Positions 51,466-61,694 are shown, counted from the first letter of the stretch. The stretch is 64,000 nt of DNA from Parahoeflea alexandrii (GCF_024105735.1 NZ_JAAAML010000004.1:1-64000); one strand, 5' to 3'. Numbers and translations: made by a program. The notes: generated by a model not told the origin, from the letters alone.

Positions 51466-52770
51466 TCAGATCAATGCGGTTGCGAGTTGGGGGAAGATGA
51501 AAACCAGCGCGAGGGCAATCAGCATCATGGCAGCAAAAGGCGCCGCTCCCAGAAAGATGTCACCGAGTTTGACATCGGGGTCCTCGATCACCGACTTGAT
51601 GACATAGACCGAAATGCCGAACGGCGGCGTAAGCAGGCCAATCTCCACGGCGATGATCGTGACGATGCCAAACCAAATGAGATCCACGTCGTAGGGCGCC
51701 AGCACCGGCAGCATCAGCGGCACCAGGATGAGCAGGATCGACGAGGAATCGAGGATCATTCCCATGACGATGATAACCGCGAGATACGCCAGGAGAATCA
51801 TGGTGATCGACAGGTCAGCATCAACGACGTAGTTGCCGAAGCCCGCGGGCACACCCGAAAATGCGAGCATGCGCGAATACATCTGCGCGGCGATGATGAG
51901 AAAGCAGACCGATGCCGTCACAAGGCCGGTTTCGACCAGAACCCGCCACAGCGATGCCCAGTCGAGCGTTCGCTTTGCCAGTCCCAGCACCAGAGCTCCG
52001 ATCGCACCGATGGCGCCGGCTTCCACCGGCGTGAACAGGCCGCCATAGATGCCCCCGAGCACCAGCAGGATGAGCAGAGCGATCGGCAAGGCCTTGAAAA
52101 GGATCTCCGACAGACCGAGCGCCGGGATGTCCGCAGTGTGCGGTTCGCCGGTAAAGCCCGGCATGAAACGGGCCATGGCAATGGCGCAAAGGGCAAACAG
52201 GACAGCAAGTATCAGTCCGGGGATGACACCGGCAATGAACAGATCCCCGATCGATTGCTCGGTGAGTACGCCATAGAGAATGAGCAGAAGCGACGGCGGG
52301 ATGAGCATGCCCAGAACCGAAGAGCCGGCCACGAGCCCCAGCGCAAAACGCGAGGTGTAGCCGTGGCGGACCATTTCGGGAACGGCGATCTTGGTGAAAA
52401 TCGCGGCCGAGGCAATCGAAATGCCGGTGATCGCGGCGAAGATGGCATTGGCTCCAACGGTACCGACGGCCAGTCCGCCCTTCAGTCTCCTGAAAGCTGA
52501 GTTGGCCACGTCATAGGCATCGCGGCCGATACCGGATTCTGCCACGAGAAATCCCATCAGGACGAACAGCGGCACAACGCCGAAATAGTAGGACGAGATG
52601 GTGTTGTAGGCGGCAAGCCCCAACATCTTGGAGGCGAGCAGCGAAGAGCCCTTGATGGCCCAGACCCCGGCAAACGAGCAGGCCATCAACGCAATCGGCA
52701 CGTAAAGCCCACCGATGACCAGAACGACCATGGCGGCCAGTGACACAAGGCCGATATCGAAAGACGTCAT
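51466..52770 (-). CDS. TRAP transporter large permease (DctM family)
   Basis: A 434-aa multi-helix protein with DctM hallmarks 'GMLIPPSLLLILYGVLTEQ' mid-sequence and 'EIGLLTPPFGISVYVIKSV' near the C-terminus. ATG 52770 overlaps the small-permease gene by 4 bp. It imports an organic acid with the small permease and the binding protein encoded upstream. Confidence 0.92.
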   Translation of the reverse strand: MTSFDIGLVSLAAMVVLVIGGLYVPIALMACSFAGVWAIKGSSLLASKMLGLAAYNTISSYYFGVVPLFVLMGFLVAESGIGRDAYDVANSAFRRLKGGLAVGTVGANAIFAAITGISIASAAIFTKIAVPEMVRHGYTSRFALGLVAGSSVLGMLIPPSLLLILYGVLTEQSIGDLFIAGVIPGLILAVLFALCAIAMARFMPGFTGEPHTADIPALGLSEILFKALPIALLILLVLGGIYGGLFTPVEAGAIGAIGALVLGLAKRTLDWASLWRVLVETGLVTASVCFLIIAAQMYSRMLAFSGVPAGFGNYVVDADLSITMILLAYLAVIIVMGMILDSSSILLILVPLMLPVLAPYDVDLIWFGIVTIIAVEIGLLTPPFGISVYVIKSVIEDPDVKLGDIFLGAAPFAAMMLIALALVFIFPQLATALI

Positions 52771-53336
52771 CGGACATCCGTTCCTGCGGCAAGTGGCTGC
52801 GCGAACGGTACGAAGCGGCGGGCGATCCGCGCCACAAATTGCAGCATGAGAAGCACGGTTCCGACAACGATGATCAGCTTTACCGGCCAGACCGGGGCGG
52901 TGAAATCCCCGACAGCGCCGACGAAATTGTCTTTCTGCCAATCGGAAACGAAAAGCGGCCACGACGCGTAGATCAGGGCTGAGAGTATGGCGACGGCAAC
53001 CAGATCGTAAATCGTCTCGAGGGTTGCGCCCGCCCTTGGCCAACGTTTCAGGACGAGGTTGATCACCGAATCCGACCGCGTGAACCGGCCCGACCGCAAT
53101 GCCTGCGGCACCTGCAGAAACACGATCGCGACGATGGAAAGCGAAACCAGTTCAGGAACACCCGAGACCGGCGCGTTGAACGCCTGGCGGCCAAACACAT
53201 CGGCCCCGATCAGCACCATCAGCGTGACAATCAGCAAGGTGCCTGTCACATTGAAAAGCATGGTGATGCGGTCAAGCAGCGAAAAGGCAATGCCCCAGCC
53301 GGGGGCCGGGACATTGCCAGGCGAGTAACTCGCCAT
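52767..53336 (-). CDS. TRAP transporter small permease (DctQ family)
   Basis: A 189-aa protein with four hydrophobic segments and the DctQ-like 'VFGRQAFNAPVSGVPELVSLS' after helix 1. It lies 6 bp downstream of the binding-protein gene and overlaps the large permease gene by 4 bp. It is a standard part of the tripartite importer. Confidence 0.88.
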   Translation of the reverse strand: MASYSPGNVPAPGWGIAFSLLDRITMLFNVTGTLLIVTLMVLIGADVFGRQAFNAPVSGVPELVSLSIVAIVFLQVPQALRSGRFTRSDSVINLVLKRWPRAGATLETIYDLVAVAILSALIYASWPLFVSDWQKDNFVGAVGDFTAPVWPVKLIIVVGTVLLMLQFVARIARRFVPFAQPLAAGTDVR

Positions 53337-53342
53337 GGAGCG

Positions 53343-54419
53343 CTACTCCTTGTCCCAATCGCGCAGCGGCGTGGCGCCAGCCTTGCGCATTTCCTCCATG
53401 TAAAGGGAAAGGACTTCGGTGCCCTTGACACCCTTGCCGTCGAGATCAGCAGCCCAGGTCTTGGCTGCATTGTCCATGCCCATGGCCCAGGCCTTGCGCA
53501 TTTCCTCGGGCGCTTCCTTCACTGTCGCGCCATTGGCGGCCATGATCTCCAGCGCCTTTGCCGCAAAGCTGGTGAGGTCGTTGTTGTACCAGTCCTTGGC
53601 GGCATCCGCTCCCGTGTGGAGAGCAGCCCGAACCTCATCGGGAAGGCTCTCGTACCAGTCCTTGTTGGCGCCGAGAACACCGGCGAACTGGGCTCCCAGG
53701 CCCATTCGGGTGACATTGGGCGCAACCTCGTAGAGCTTGCCGGGCACGGCCGCGGACGCAAAGACGATGACGCCGTCATACACGCCGGTCTTCAATTCGT
53801 TGTAGTAAGTGGTCAGGTTGCCCGAAACACCCACCGCGCCGGTTCCCGACAGCCAGTTCAATGCCGCGCCGGGTGCGGCGATCTTGCGGCCCTTGAGATC
53901 ATCGAGCGAATTGACCGGGAAATTCGTCATCAGCAGATAATCGTCGATGCCGATCGGCGCACCGAGATAGACGATGTTGTTGTCCGTGTAGGCCTGCTGC
54001 AGGCGGGGATCCTCCTTGTGCAGACGGTCCATCATGTTGGAGATCTGATTGACTTCGGAGGACACGAAGGGTGTGTAGTACGTCACGTTCTGCACGGCCA
54101 GCTTCGCCGGATCGAACAGGGCCTGCACCGTACCCATTTCGGCCAGGCCTTCTCCGACTGCCTCAAGCTCCTCGCCGACTTTGGCTATGGCTCCGCCGGC
54201 CTGGAGATCGAAGGTCACCGAATGGCCGCTTCCTTCCAGTTCCTTCTGGACCGTGGGGACGAAGACTTCGGGAATCATCTTGACCCAGCGGAAAACCGGC
54301 GGATGTCCCGCAACCACGGTTGCGCTGAAGTCATCGGCACGCAAGGTATTCGGGCCAGCGAGCACTGTGCCAGCTGCGGCAAGCAGTGTCAGCGCCATGG
54401 TTTTGAGACCGGCTTTCAT
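53343..54419 (-). CDS. TRAP transporter substrate-binding protein (DctP family)
   Basis: A 358-aa periplasmic protein with a signal peptide ending near NTLRADDFS. DctP-type features are 'DLQAGGAIAKVGEELEAVGEGL' and 'NSLDDLKGRKIAAPGAALNW'. ATG 54419 follows GGGAGGAGAAAAC. It is the first gene of the seven-gene TRAP-BKACE operon; no intercistronic hairpin follows it, unlike the other binding-protein genes here. Confidence 0.9.
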   Translation of the reverse strand: MKAGLKTMALTLLAAAGTVLAGPNTLRADDFSATVVAGHPPVFRWVKMIPEVFVPTVQKELEGSGHSVTFDLQAGGAIAKVGEELEAVGEGLAEMGTVQALFDPAKLAVQNVTYYTPFVSSEVNQISNMMDRLHKEDPRLQQAYTDNNIVYLGAPIGIDDYLLMTNFPVNSLDDLKGRKIAAPGAALNWLSGTGAVGVSGNLTTYYNELKTGVYDGVIVFASAAVPGKLYEVAPNVTRMGLGAQFAGVLGANKDWYESLPDEVRAALHTGADAAKDWYNNDLTSFAAKALEIMAANGATVKEAPEEMRKAWAMGMDNAAKTWAADLDGKGVKGTEVLSLYMEEMRKAGATPLRDWDKE

Positions 54420-54733
54420 GTTTTCTCCTCCCAGTTTGAAACGCGGTTCCTCCCGTCCCCGCGCAGTCAGCAATGCAACAACTCCCATCCACGCTGTCAA
54501 GAAGAATGAGCTGGCGAGGCGATCACGCCCGCCCGCCTTTGCACCCAAGAGTAAACTCGGCCTCCCGCGGCAAGCGTGAAGGTTGCGACACCGAAGCCAA
54601 ACCCACCAGCAAGAACAAATGCCTTGATTTCCAACCGCGGGTCGACCGGCCCCGCTCATGCGGGGCTTGCCGATTGCAGCCCGACGTGACATCGACGCAG
54701 TCCATGCTCGATGATCAGGGAGGCTATCGCGCA
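54420..54733. other. Divergent region between the TRAP operon and the GH2 gene
   Basis: This 314-bp region must hold promoters for both directions, but no clear -35/-10 pair is recognised. It contains one hairpin at 54649-54666 and no other gene with a ribosome site. Confidence 0.5.
54649..54666 (+). other. Hairpin in the leader of the GH2 gene
   Basis: GCCCCGC (54649-54655) and GCGGGGC (54660-54666) form a perfect 7-bp stem with loop TCAT, 67 nt before the start codon. Confidence 0.4.
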
Positions 54734-57163
54734 ATGTCACATGCACCGGAAGCCAACACGGACATGCGTGATCTGTCAGAGGGGTGGCGTGTCTCCGATG
54801 GCGCCCACAGCGTGGCGTTGCCGGTTCCCGGAGATGTGCATTCAGCACTTCTCGCGGCCGGCATCATCTCTGATCCCTACTGGCGTGACACGGAAACATC
54901 GCTCGACTGGATCCATGAAAGCGACTGGACGGCGACGAAAGTCTTCGACGTTGAAGCCAAGGACGACGGACACTGGACGCTGAGTTTTGACGGCATCGAC
55001 TGTGTGGCGGAGATCCGGCTCAACGATGTGTTGCTGGGCCTGACGCGGAACCGGTTCCTGCGCCACGATTTTGATGCCGGCCATGCGCTTTTGGCGGGCG
55101 AAAACCGCCTGCAGGTGGTGTTCCGGTCGAATTCCGCCGAGGCAGAGCGCCTGGCCGCCGCCTCGCCTTACCCGGTCCCCTATATCAGCTGGAACAACCG
55201 GCTGGCGCATTACAACTTCCTTCGCAAGCCGCAATGCGATGCCGGATGGGACTGGAACATCGCGCTGTCGCCGGTCGGCTTTTGCGGCCCCATAACCTTG
55301 AAGCGCACAACGCCAGCACGGCTTGACGACGTGATGGTGCGGCAGCGGCATCAGCCGGGTGGCGATGTAAGGCTCGAAGTCGATCTGCACTACAGCGCTT
55401 TCACGCCGGGCACTGTCGAAGCCGAACTCATTTGCGACGGCATGACAACGGCACATTCGGTTCAGGTCTGGCCTGGAAAAGGTAAGACAACGCTAACATT
55501 AACAATCAAGGATCCGGACCTTTGGTGGCCCGCCGGTCACGGACGGCAGGATCTTTATGCGCTGAAGCTGCGGTTCGGGACGGAACGGCGCAGCTTGCGG
55601 ATCGGGCTGCGGCAGGTCGAACTTGTCACCGACGCCGATGAGACCGGTCATCGCTTCCTGTTCCGGGTGAACGGACGTGAGATCTTCATGCGCGGCGCCA
55701 ACTGGATCCCCGCCGATGCGCTGCCGGCCCGGGCCACGCCGGAAGCCGTACGCGAAATGCTGACCTCGGCGGTCGAGGCCAACATGAACATGATCCGGAT
55801 CTGGGGTGGTGGCCAGTACGAGCCGGACTGGTTCTACGACATGTGCTCCGAGCTGGGACTGATGGTCTGGCAGGATTTCATGTTTGCCTGCAACCTGTAT
55901 CCGGCGCATGACCGTGTCTGGCTCGACAGCGTCCGGCTGGAGGCATGGCAGCAGATCGGGCGGTTGTCATCGCAACCCTGCATGGCGCTGTGGTGCGGCG
56001 ACAACGAGGTGATCGGCGCGCTCAACTGGTTTGAGGAAAGCAAGGCTGACCGGGATCATTATGTCGCCGTCTATGCGCGGCTCAATGCGGTACTGGAAGA
56101 GGCGATTGCGGAAGCCGATCCGGATGTTGCCTTCTGGCCATCCTCGCCCTCGGTCGGGCGGCTGGATTTCGGCGACGGCTGGCACGACGACACCTCGGGC
56201 GACATGCATTTCTGGGATGTGTGGCACTCGTCGAAGGATTTTGAGCACTACCGCACGGTGCAGCCAAGGTTCTGCTCCGAATTCGGTTTCCAGTCGTTCC
56301 CGTCCAACCGGGTGATTGCCAGTTTCACCGAGGAGGAGGACCGCAACGTCTCCACGCGGGTGATGGATGTTCACCAGCGCAATCCCGGCGGCAACAGCCG
56401 CATCGTCGAGACGCTGGCGCGCTATTTCCGTTTTCCCGACCGGTTCGAGGACATGACATGGCTGAGCCAGGTCAGCCAGGCGCTGGCGATGAAAACCGCG
56501 ATCGAATTCTGGCGTTCGGCCAAGCCGCGGACGATGGGAACACTGTACTGGCAGCTCAATGACACCTGGCCGGTGGCGAGCTGGTCGTCGCTCGAATATG
56601 GCGGCGGCTGGAAGCTCACCCATTACCTTGCGCGGAAATTCTACGCGCCGGTGCTGGTGACGGCGCAGCCTGATCAAGCAACCGGTGAGATCGTGCTGTG
56701 GGCAGTCAACGACACGGCCGAGACAGTGCATCTGCATGTCACAGCCTGCAGGGTGTCAATGTCCGGCCTGATCAGCGAAGCCGGAAGCTGGGCGCTCCCC
56801 TGCCCGACCGATCGCCCCGTCGAAGTTGCACGGTTTCCGGCTGACAGCATCGGTGACACCGAATTTCTCAATTTCAGCTGGCAGGATCCGGATGGCGCCC
56901 ATGCCGGCGAGAACGATTACCTGCCGCGCCGGCCGAAGGACTACCGGTTCGCGGACCCGGAAATCCATGTAGAGGACGAAGGTGAGAGCATATCGCTGAC
57001 CAGCAATCTGCCCGCGCTTTTTGTCACACTCGATCATGGCGGGTCGGATATATGGTCGGACAATGGCTTCACCCTGCTGCCGGGTATTCCGAAAGTGATC
57101 CATCGCAGCCGGGCGCGCGGCGGAATCCACGGTGACTGCAAGATTCGGCATCTGAAGAATTGA
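54734..57163 (+). CDS. Glycoside hydrolase family 2, beta-mannosidase-like
   Basis: An 809-aa enzyme of the beta-mannosidase branch of GH2. The N-terminal jelly-roll contains '[20 protein letters not shown]' and the sugar-binding '[18 protein letters not shown]'. The catalytic barrel has [15 protein letters not shown], the acid/base Glu in [13 protein letters not shown] and the nucleophile Glu in [13 protein letters not shown]. There is no signal peptide, so it is cytoplasmic and would act on imported mannosides. ATG 54734 has AGGGAGG about 10 nt upstream. It is alone in its direction, facing the TRAP operon. Confidence 0.88.
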   Translation: MSHAPEANTDMRDLSEGWRVSDGAHSVALPVPGDVHSALLAAGIISDPYWRDTETSLDWIHESDWTATKVFDVEAKDDGHWTLSFDGIDCVAEIRLNDVLLGLTRNRFLRHDFDAGHALLAGENRLQVVFRSNSAEAERLAAASPYPVPYISWNNRLAHYNFLRKPQCDAGWDWNIALSPVGFCGPITLKRTTPARLDDVMVRQRHQPGGDVRLEVDLHYSAFTPGTVEAELICDGMTTAHSVQVWPGKGKTTLTLTIKDPDLWWPAGHGRQDLYALKLRFGTERRSLRIGLRQVELVTDADETGHRFLFRVNGREIFMRGANWIPADALPARATPEAVREMLTSAVEANMNMIRIWGGGQYEPDWFYDMCSELGLMVWQDFMFACNLYPAHDRVWLDSVRLEAWQQIGRLSSQPCMALWCGDNEVIGALNWFEESKADRDHYVAVYARLNAVLEEAIAEADPDVAFWPSSPSVGRLDFGDGWHDDTSGDMHFWDVWHSSKDFEHYRTVQPRFCSEFGFQSFPSNRVIASFTEEEDRNVSTRVMDVHQRNPGGNSRIVETLARYFRFPDRFEDMTWLSQVSQALAMKTAIEFWRSAKPRTMGTLYWQLNDTWPVASWSSLEYGGGWKLTHYLARKFYAPVLVTAQPDQATGEIVLWAVNDTAETVHLHVTACRVSMSGLISEAGSWALPCPTDRPVEVARFPADSIGDTEFLNFSWQDPDGAHAGENDYLPRRPKDYRFADPEIHVEDEGESISLTSNLPALFVTLDHGGSDIWSDNGFTLLPGIPKVIHRSRARGGIHGDCKIRHLKN

Positions 57164-57435
57164 CCGCTTTTCCAGGATCATGTCCGGCACGGTCAGCCCT
57201 CGGCGCTACCTGATTTTTGCCGTGGCCGGAACGAACTTTTGGGGGTATTTTCCCATGCGGAGAAATCGGGCAGCATGGCGCCAAGGGGTGGCTTTGCCAG
57301 ACACTGTTTAATCGATATACCAGCTCAGGAATTCATCCCTAGAGGCAGGCAATCTGCCCAAACTGGCCAGTTCGGGTGCGCACCTGGCCCCTTTTGACGA
57401 GCCGCACATGCAAATAGCGAAGAAAGATTCGAAAA

Positions 57436-58731
57436 ATGGGCAAGAACGCCGCCATTCAGGGCCGCAAGACAGACGCCATCGCGCGTGGCGTCGGCATGAT
57501 GACGCAGGTCTATGCGGACCGCGCTGAAAACGCTGAAATCTGGGACGTCGAGGGCAACCGATACATCGATTTCGCCGCGGGCATTGCCGTGGTCAACACC
57601 GGCCACCGTCACCCCAAGGTAATCGAGGCAGTCAAGGCTCAACTCGACCGCTTCACCCACACCTGCCATCAGGTCGTGCCTTACGAGAATTACGTGCATC
57701 TGGCCGAACGGCTGAACGCGCTGGTGCCCGGCGATTTTGAGAAAAAGACCGTGTTCGTGACAACCGGCGCCGAAGCTGTCGAGAACGCCATCAAGATTGC
57801 CCGTGCCGCCACCGGCCGCCCGGCGGTTGTAGCTTTTTCCGGCGGTTTTCACGGTCGTACCTTCATGGGCATGGCACTGACCGGCAAGGTGTTTCCCTAC
57901 AAGGCGGGCTTTGGTGCAATGCCGGGCGATGTCTTCCATGCCCCCTTCCCCGCAGCCTTGCACGGCGTCTCCGTCGAGCAGTCGCTGGCAGCACTCGAGA
58001 CCCTGTTCAAGGCCGATGTCGATCCGGCACGGGTGGCGGCGATCATACTTGAACCGGTGCAGGGCGAAGGCGGCTTCTATGAGGTCCCGGCGGGGTTCTT
58101 CAAGCAGTTGCGCGAGATCTGCGACAGGCACGGCATCCTGCTGATCGCCGATGAGATCCAGACCGGTTTCGCGCGGACCGGCAAGATGTTCGCGATGGAG
58201 CATCATGGCGTGGCGCCGGACCTGACCACCATGGCCAAGGGCCTGGCCGGCGGCTTTCCGCTGGCAGCCGTCACCGGACGTGCCGATATCATGGATGCCG
58301 CAAATCCGGGCGGATTGGGCGGCACCTACGGCGGCAACCCGATCGGCATCGCCGCGGCGCACGCGGTGCTGGACGTGATCGAGGAGGAAGGGTTGTGCGA
58401 CCGCGCCATGCAGCTCGGCAACCGGTTGAAGCAACGGCTGCAGGCGATCCGCGAGGATGTGCCGGAAATCGTTGACATCCGCGGCCCAGGCTTCATGAAC
58501 GCCATCGAATTCAACGACGTCAAGACCGGCAAACCAAGCCCTGATTTCACCAATGCGGTCAAAGCCCGGGCGCTGGAAAAAGGGTTGATCCTTCTCACCT
58601 GTGGCGTCTATGCCAATGTCATCCGCTTTCTGTCGCCGGTCACCATTCAGGACCCGGTGTTCCAGGAAGCGCTGGACCTTCTCGAAGCGTCCATCCGTGA
58701 AGTTCATGCAGAAATTGGAGCGACCGCGTAA
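57436..58731 (+). CDS. gabT: 4-aminobutyrate aminotransferase
   Basis: This 431-aa class III PLP aminotransferase has the GabT-type 'FSGGFHGRTFMGMALTGKV', PLP-contact IADEIQTGFARTGKMFAMEH and the Lys-bearing TMAKGLAGGFPLAA. It transfers the amino group of GABA to 2-oxoglutarate, giving succinate semialdehyde. A GAAGAAAG site precedes the ATG. Its stop overlaps the next gene's start by 1 bp (TAATG), and that gene is the expected partner dehydrogenase, so the identification is firm. Confidence 0.93.
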   Translation: MGKNAAIQGRKTDAIARGVGMMTQVYADRAENAEIWDVEGNRYIDFAAGIAVVNTGHRHPKVIEAVKAQLDRFTHTCHQVVPYENYVHLAERLNALVPGDFEKKTVFVTTGAEAVENAIKIARAATGRPAVVAFSGGFHGRTFMGMALTGKVFPYKAGFGAMPGDVFHAPFPAALHGVSVEQSLAALETLFKADVDPARVAAIILEPVQGEGGFYEVPAGFFKQLREICDRHGILLIADEIQTGFARTGKMFAMEHHGVAPDLTTMAKGLAGGFPLAAVTGRADIMDAANPGGLGGTYGGNPIGIAAAHAVLDVIEEEGLCDRAMQLGNRLKQRLQAIREDVPEIVDIRGPGFMNAIEFNDVKTGKPSPDFTNAVKARALEKGLILLTCGVYANVIRFLSPVTIQDPVFQEALDLLEASIREVHAEIGATA

Positions 58732-60209
58732 TGAGCAGCAAACCCCTCGCAGAGATGCTGAAAGACCCGAGCCTTCTCGTCACCTCGGCCTATGTCGCCG
58801 GCTCCTGGATGAAGGCGGCCCCGAGCGGCAAGACCTTCAACGTCCTCAACCCGTCAACCGGTGAACTGATTACCGCCTTGCCGGATCTCGGTGTCGATGA
58901 GACCAAGGCCGCGATCGATGCAGCCTATGTGGCGCAGAAGGACTGGGCCGCAAAAACCGGCAAGGAGCGCGCTTCGGTGTTGCGCAAGCTCTATGACCTG
59001 ATGGTCGCCAATGCCGACGACCTGGGCGCGATCCTGACAGCGGAAATGGGCAAGCCGCTGCCCGAGGCCAAGGGCGAAATCCTTTATGGCGCAAGCTTCA
59101 TCGAGTGGTTCGCGGAAGAAGCCAAGCGGGTCTATGGCGACGTCATTCCGGGCCACCAGCCCGACAAGCGCATCGTCGTGCTCAAACAGCCGGTCGGCGT
59201 GGTGGCCTCGATCACACCGTGGAACTTTCCCAACGCGATGATCGCCCGCAAGCTCGGACCGGCGCTGGCCGTCGGCTGCGCCTTCGTCGCCAAGCCTGCC
59301 GCAGAAACCCCGCTGTCGGCGCTGGCGATGGCCAAGCTTGCCGAAGACGCCGGTCTGCCCAAGGGCCTGCTCAGCGTCATCACCTCAAAATCGAGTGCTG
59401 CGATCGGCCAGGAATTCTGCTCCAACGACAAGGTCCGCAAGATCACGTTTACCGGCTCGACCGAAGTCGGCCGGATCCTGATGCGCCAGTCCGCAGACCA
59501 GATCAAGAAGACCTCGATGGAGCTTGGCGGCAATGCGCCGTTCATCGTCTTTGACGACGCCGATCTCGATGCCGCGGTCGAAGGCGCGATGATCTCGAAA
59601 TACCGCAACAACGGCCAGACCTGCGTCTGCGCCAACCGGATCTACGTGCAGGCGGGCGTCTATGACGCGTTTGCCGAAAAACTCGCCGCTGCCGTTGGCA
59701 AGATGAAGATCGGCGACGGTTTCGGTGACGGCGTGACCACCGGCCCATTGATCAGCGAAGACGCGGTGACAAAGGTTGTTGAGCACATCGAGGATGCCAA
59801 GTCGAAGGGCGCCAAGGTTCTGACCGGCGGCAATCGCCACGCGCTCGGCGGTACCTTCTTCGAGCCGACGATCCTGACCGGGGTCACACGCGACATGCAG
59901 GTGGCCGGCGACGAGACTTTCGGCCCGGTGGCTCCGCTGTTCAAGTTCGACACGGTGGAAGACGTCATCGAGCAGGCCAATGACACGATCTTCGGCCTGG
60001 CGTCGTATTTCTACGCCAACGACCTGACCAAGGTCTGGCGCGTGGCGGAGGCGCTGGAATACGGCATGGTCGGCGTCAACACCGGCCTGATCTCCACGGA
60101 AGTGGCGCCGTTCGGTGGCGTGAAGCAGTCGGGCCAGGGCCGCGAAGGCTCGAAGTACGGCATCGATGACTATCTGGAGATCAAGTATCTCTGCCTCGGC
60201 GGCATCTGA
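58731..60209 (+). CDS. gabD: Succinate-semialdehyde dehydrogenase (NAD(P)+)
   Basis: A 492-aa ALDH with 'VVASITPWNFPNAMIARKLG', SMELGGNAPFIVFDDADLD and catalytic Cys in NNGQTCVCANRIYV, the GabD pattern. It oxidises succinate semialdehyde to succinate. It is translationally coupled to gabT and followed by an inverted repeat that may act as a transcript end. Confidence 0.93.
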   Translation: MSSKPLAEMLKDPSLLVTSAYVAGSWMKAAPSGKTFNVLNPSTGELITALPDLGVDETKAAIDAAYVAQKDWAAKTGKERASVLRKLYDLMVANADDLGAILTAEMGKPLPEAKGEILYGASFIEWFAEEAKRVYGDVIPGHQPDKRIVVLKQPVGVVASITPWNFPNAMIARKLGPALAVGCAFVAKPAAETPLSALAMAKLAEDAGLPKGLLSVITSKSSAAIGQEFCSNDKVRKITFTGSTEVGRILMRQSADQIKKTSMELGGNAPFIVFDDADLDAAVEGAMISKYRNNGQTCVCANRIYVQAGVYDAFAEKLAAAVGKMKIGDGFGDGVTTGPLISEDAVTKVVEHIEDAKSKGAKVLTGGNRHALGGTFFEPTILTGVTRDMQVAGDETFGPVAPLFKFDTVEDVIEQANDTIFGLASYFYANDLTKVWRVAEALEYGMVGVNTGLISTEVAPFGGVKQSGQGREGSKYGIDDYLEIKYLCLGGI

Positions 60210-60225
60210 GGACTGCCCACCAAAC

Positions 60226-60263
60226 CGGTTCCGGGGTTCGACCTACATCGCGCTCCGGAACCG
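60226..60263 (+). terminator. Inverted repeat after gabD, possible terminator
   Basis: CGGTTCCGG (60226-60234) and CCGGAACCG (60255-60263) form a perfect 9-bp inverted repeat with a 20-nt spacer, 17 bp after the gabD stop. No T-run follows, so termination is possible but not certain. Confidence 0.35.
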
Positions 60264-60330
60264 TATGGTGAAAGCCGGCATTGCAGAAGTGGCTTTTAAG
60301 CCGTCAGCCGGGGGCAGCCGTCTGGCAGGA

Positions 60331-61416
60331 TCAAGCCTCTTCCCAGTCTGTTCCTGCCGGGGGCCGGTCACGGTTTTTCTCGACCTTGATTGCCTCTTCG
60401 GCTTCGGCAATGTCATTGCCGGAAGGTGACGGAGGCGGATCGTTGCGGTCTCTGTCGGTCAGCGCCAGCCGGTAGAACATCGGAAAATGATCGGAGCCCA
60501 CAAATTCCTGGCGCTCGATCGATATCAATTCGAAGTCCCGCGAGTGGAAGATGTGGTCGAGCGGCCAGCGAAGGAACCAGTAGCGCGCGTCGAACGAATT
60601 GAACATGCCGCGGCCCTGCCGCGGATCGAGCAGCCCTGAAATCCGCAGGAACCGGCGGGTGGTGCGCGACCACGCCACATCGTTGAGGTCCCCGGTGACA
60701 ATGACCGGCAGGGGCTCGTCCCGGGCGATCTCGGCCGCAACCAGGATTTCGGCGTCGCGTCCGAGCGTGTCGCGGTTCGGCAATGGCGGTTCGGGGTGAA
60801 GCGCAATGACCCGGATATCGCGGCCACCGGGCAATTCCACGATGCATGACACGCTCGGCACTTCCTCGTTGAGCAGAAAACGCACCTGGCCTTCCCGAAG
60901 CGGAAGGCGGCTTGCGAAGATCATGCCGTAACTGTCTTCCTGCGGTTGCTCGATCGTTTCATGAAACTCCGAAAGACAGGGGCGGAGCGCTTTGGCCCAG
61001 TTCTCATCTGTCTCCATGAACACGGCGATATCGGGCTTGCGCTGCCTGATCAGCTCGATGACGCTCTGATAGTCATGGTTACCCTGCTTGATGTTGCAGG
61101 CGAGGACAGACACCGTTGGCGTGTTCTGCCTGTCACCATCAAATCCCCTTGTTTGTACCGGCCAAAGCGGAGTGAAGCGGATGACGAAGACGAGCTGAAT
61201 GAGGAGAGCGATAGCGGCCATTGAGAGAGCCGCGATCAGGATGCCGCTGTTCAAGCCGGCGATGATGGTTGCCAAAATCACCAGTGACGAGACAGCGATG
61301 GCCTGCAGGCGCCCGAAATCGAACGAACGCACGATGCCGTGCCCAAACGGCAGCAGCGGCACCAGGCTTGCCAGCAGGCAGACCAGCGCCAAGCAAAAGA
61401 GCAGCGTTGCGATCAC
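60331..61416 (-). CDS. Membrane-anchored endonuclease/exonuclease/phosphatase (EEP) family protein
   Basis: This 361-aa protein has three hydrophobic helices in the first 82 residues and then an EEP catalytic domain. The motifs are ACNIKQGNHD, MFMETDENW-type 'FMETDENWAKAL', ALHPEPPLPNRDT, VTGDLNDVAWSRTTRR and GSDHFPMFYRL, which supply the metal and catalytic His/Asp residues. It could be a phosphodiesterase acting outside the membrane. The GTG start overlaps the 93-aa gene by 4 bp (GTGA). Confidence 0.82.
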   Translation of the reverse strand: MIATLLFCLALVCLLASLVPLLPFGHGIVRSFDFGRLQAIAVSSLVILATIIAGLNSGILIAALSMAAIALLIQLVFVIRFTPLWPVQTRGFDGDRQNTPTVSVLACNIKQGNHDYQSVIELIRQRKPDIAVFMETDENWAKALRPCLSEFHETIEQPQEDSYGMIFASRLPLREGQVRFLLNEEVPSVSCIVELPGGRDIRVIALHPEPPLPNRDTLGRDAEILVAAEIARDEPLPVIVTGDLNDVAWSRTTRRFLRISGLLDPRQGRGMFNSFDARYWFLRWPLDHIFHSRDFELISIERQEFVGSDHFPMFYRLALTDRDRNDPPPSPSGNDIAEAEEAIKVEKNRDRPPAGTDWEEA

Positions 61417-61694
61417 GCGTAGTCTCCCACGCCGGGAATCCGGAAAGCCATCCCGAGCAGCATCTGGCGCCGGTATCCCTCATGGCTCACGCCCTCATGC
61501 TCTGTGTCGACGGGGCGCCTGCTTGCGAGCGAGACGCGCAGGCTGGCGTTCGTGGGCTCCTTCAGCGGCTCAACTTCCGACTGCGCCGCGGCAACTGCAT
61601 TGTCGCGACGCCTGAACGGTCCCGTGTAACGACTGCCGAGCTTGTAATACCAGCCGCCTCGCCAGTTTTCGATTTCGAACAAGGGCTCGTTCAT
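61413..61694 (-). CDS. Small hypothetical protein (93 aa) coupled to the EEP gene
   Basis: A 93-aa protein starting MNEPLFEIENWRGGWYYKLG. The first half resembles a short 'W...G.Y..F..+..A..AA' module seen in small nucleic-acid- or metal-associated proteins, but no family is certain. It has a good GGAGAC ribosome site, no signal peptide or membrane segment, and overlaps the EEP gene by 4 bp. A function related to the EEP protein is only positional inference. Confidence 0.6.
   Translation of the reverse strand: MNEPLFEIENWRGGWYYKLGSRYTGPFRRRDNAVAAAQSEVEPLKEPTNASLRVSLASRRPVDTEHEGVSHEGYRRQMLLGMAFRIPGVGDYA

Noticed and set aside
57325..58707. Minus-strand 460-codon frame opposite gabT
   Set aside because: gabT is supported by its motifs and its coupling to gabD; the opposite frame has none.
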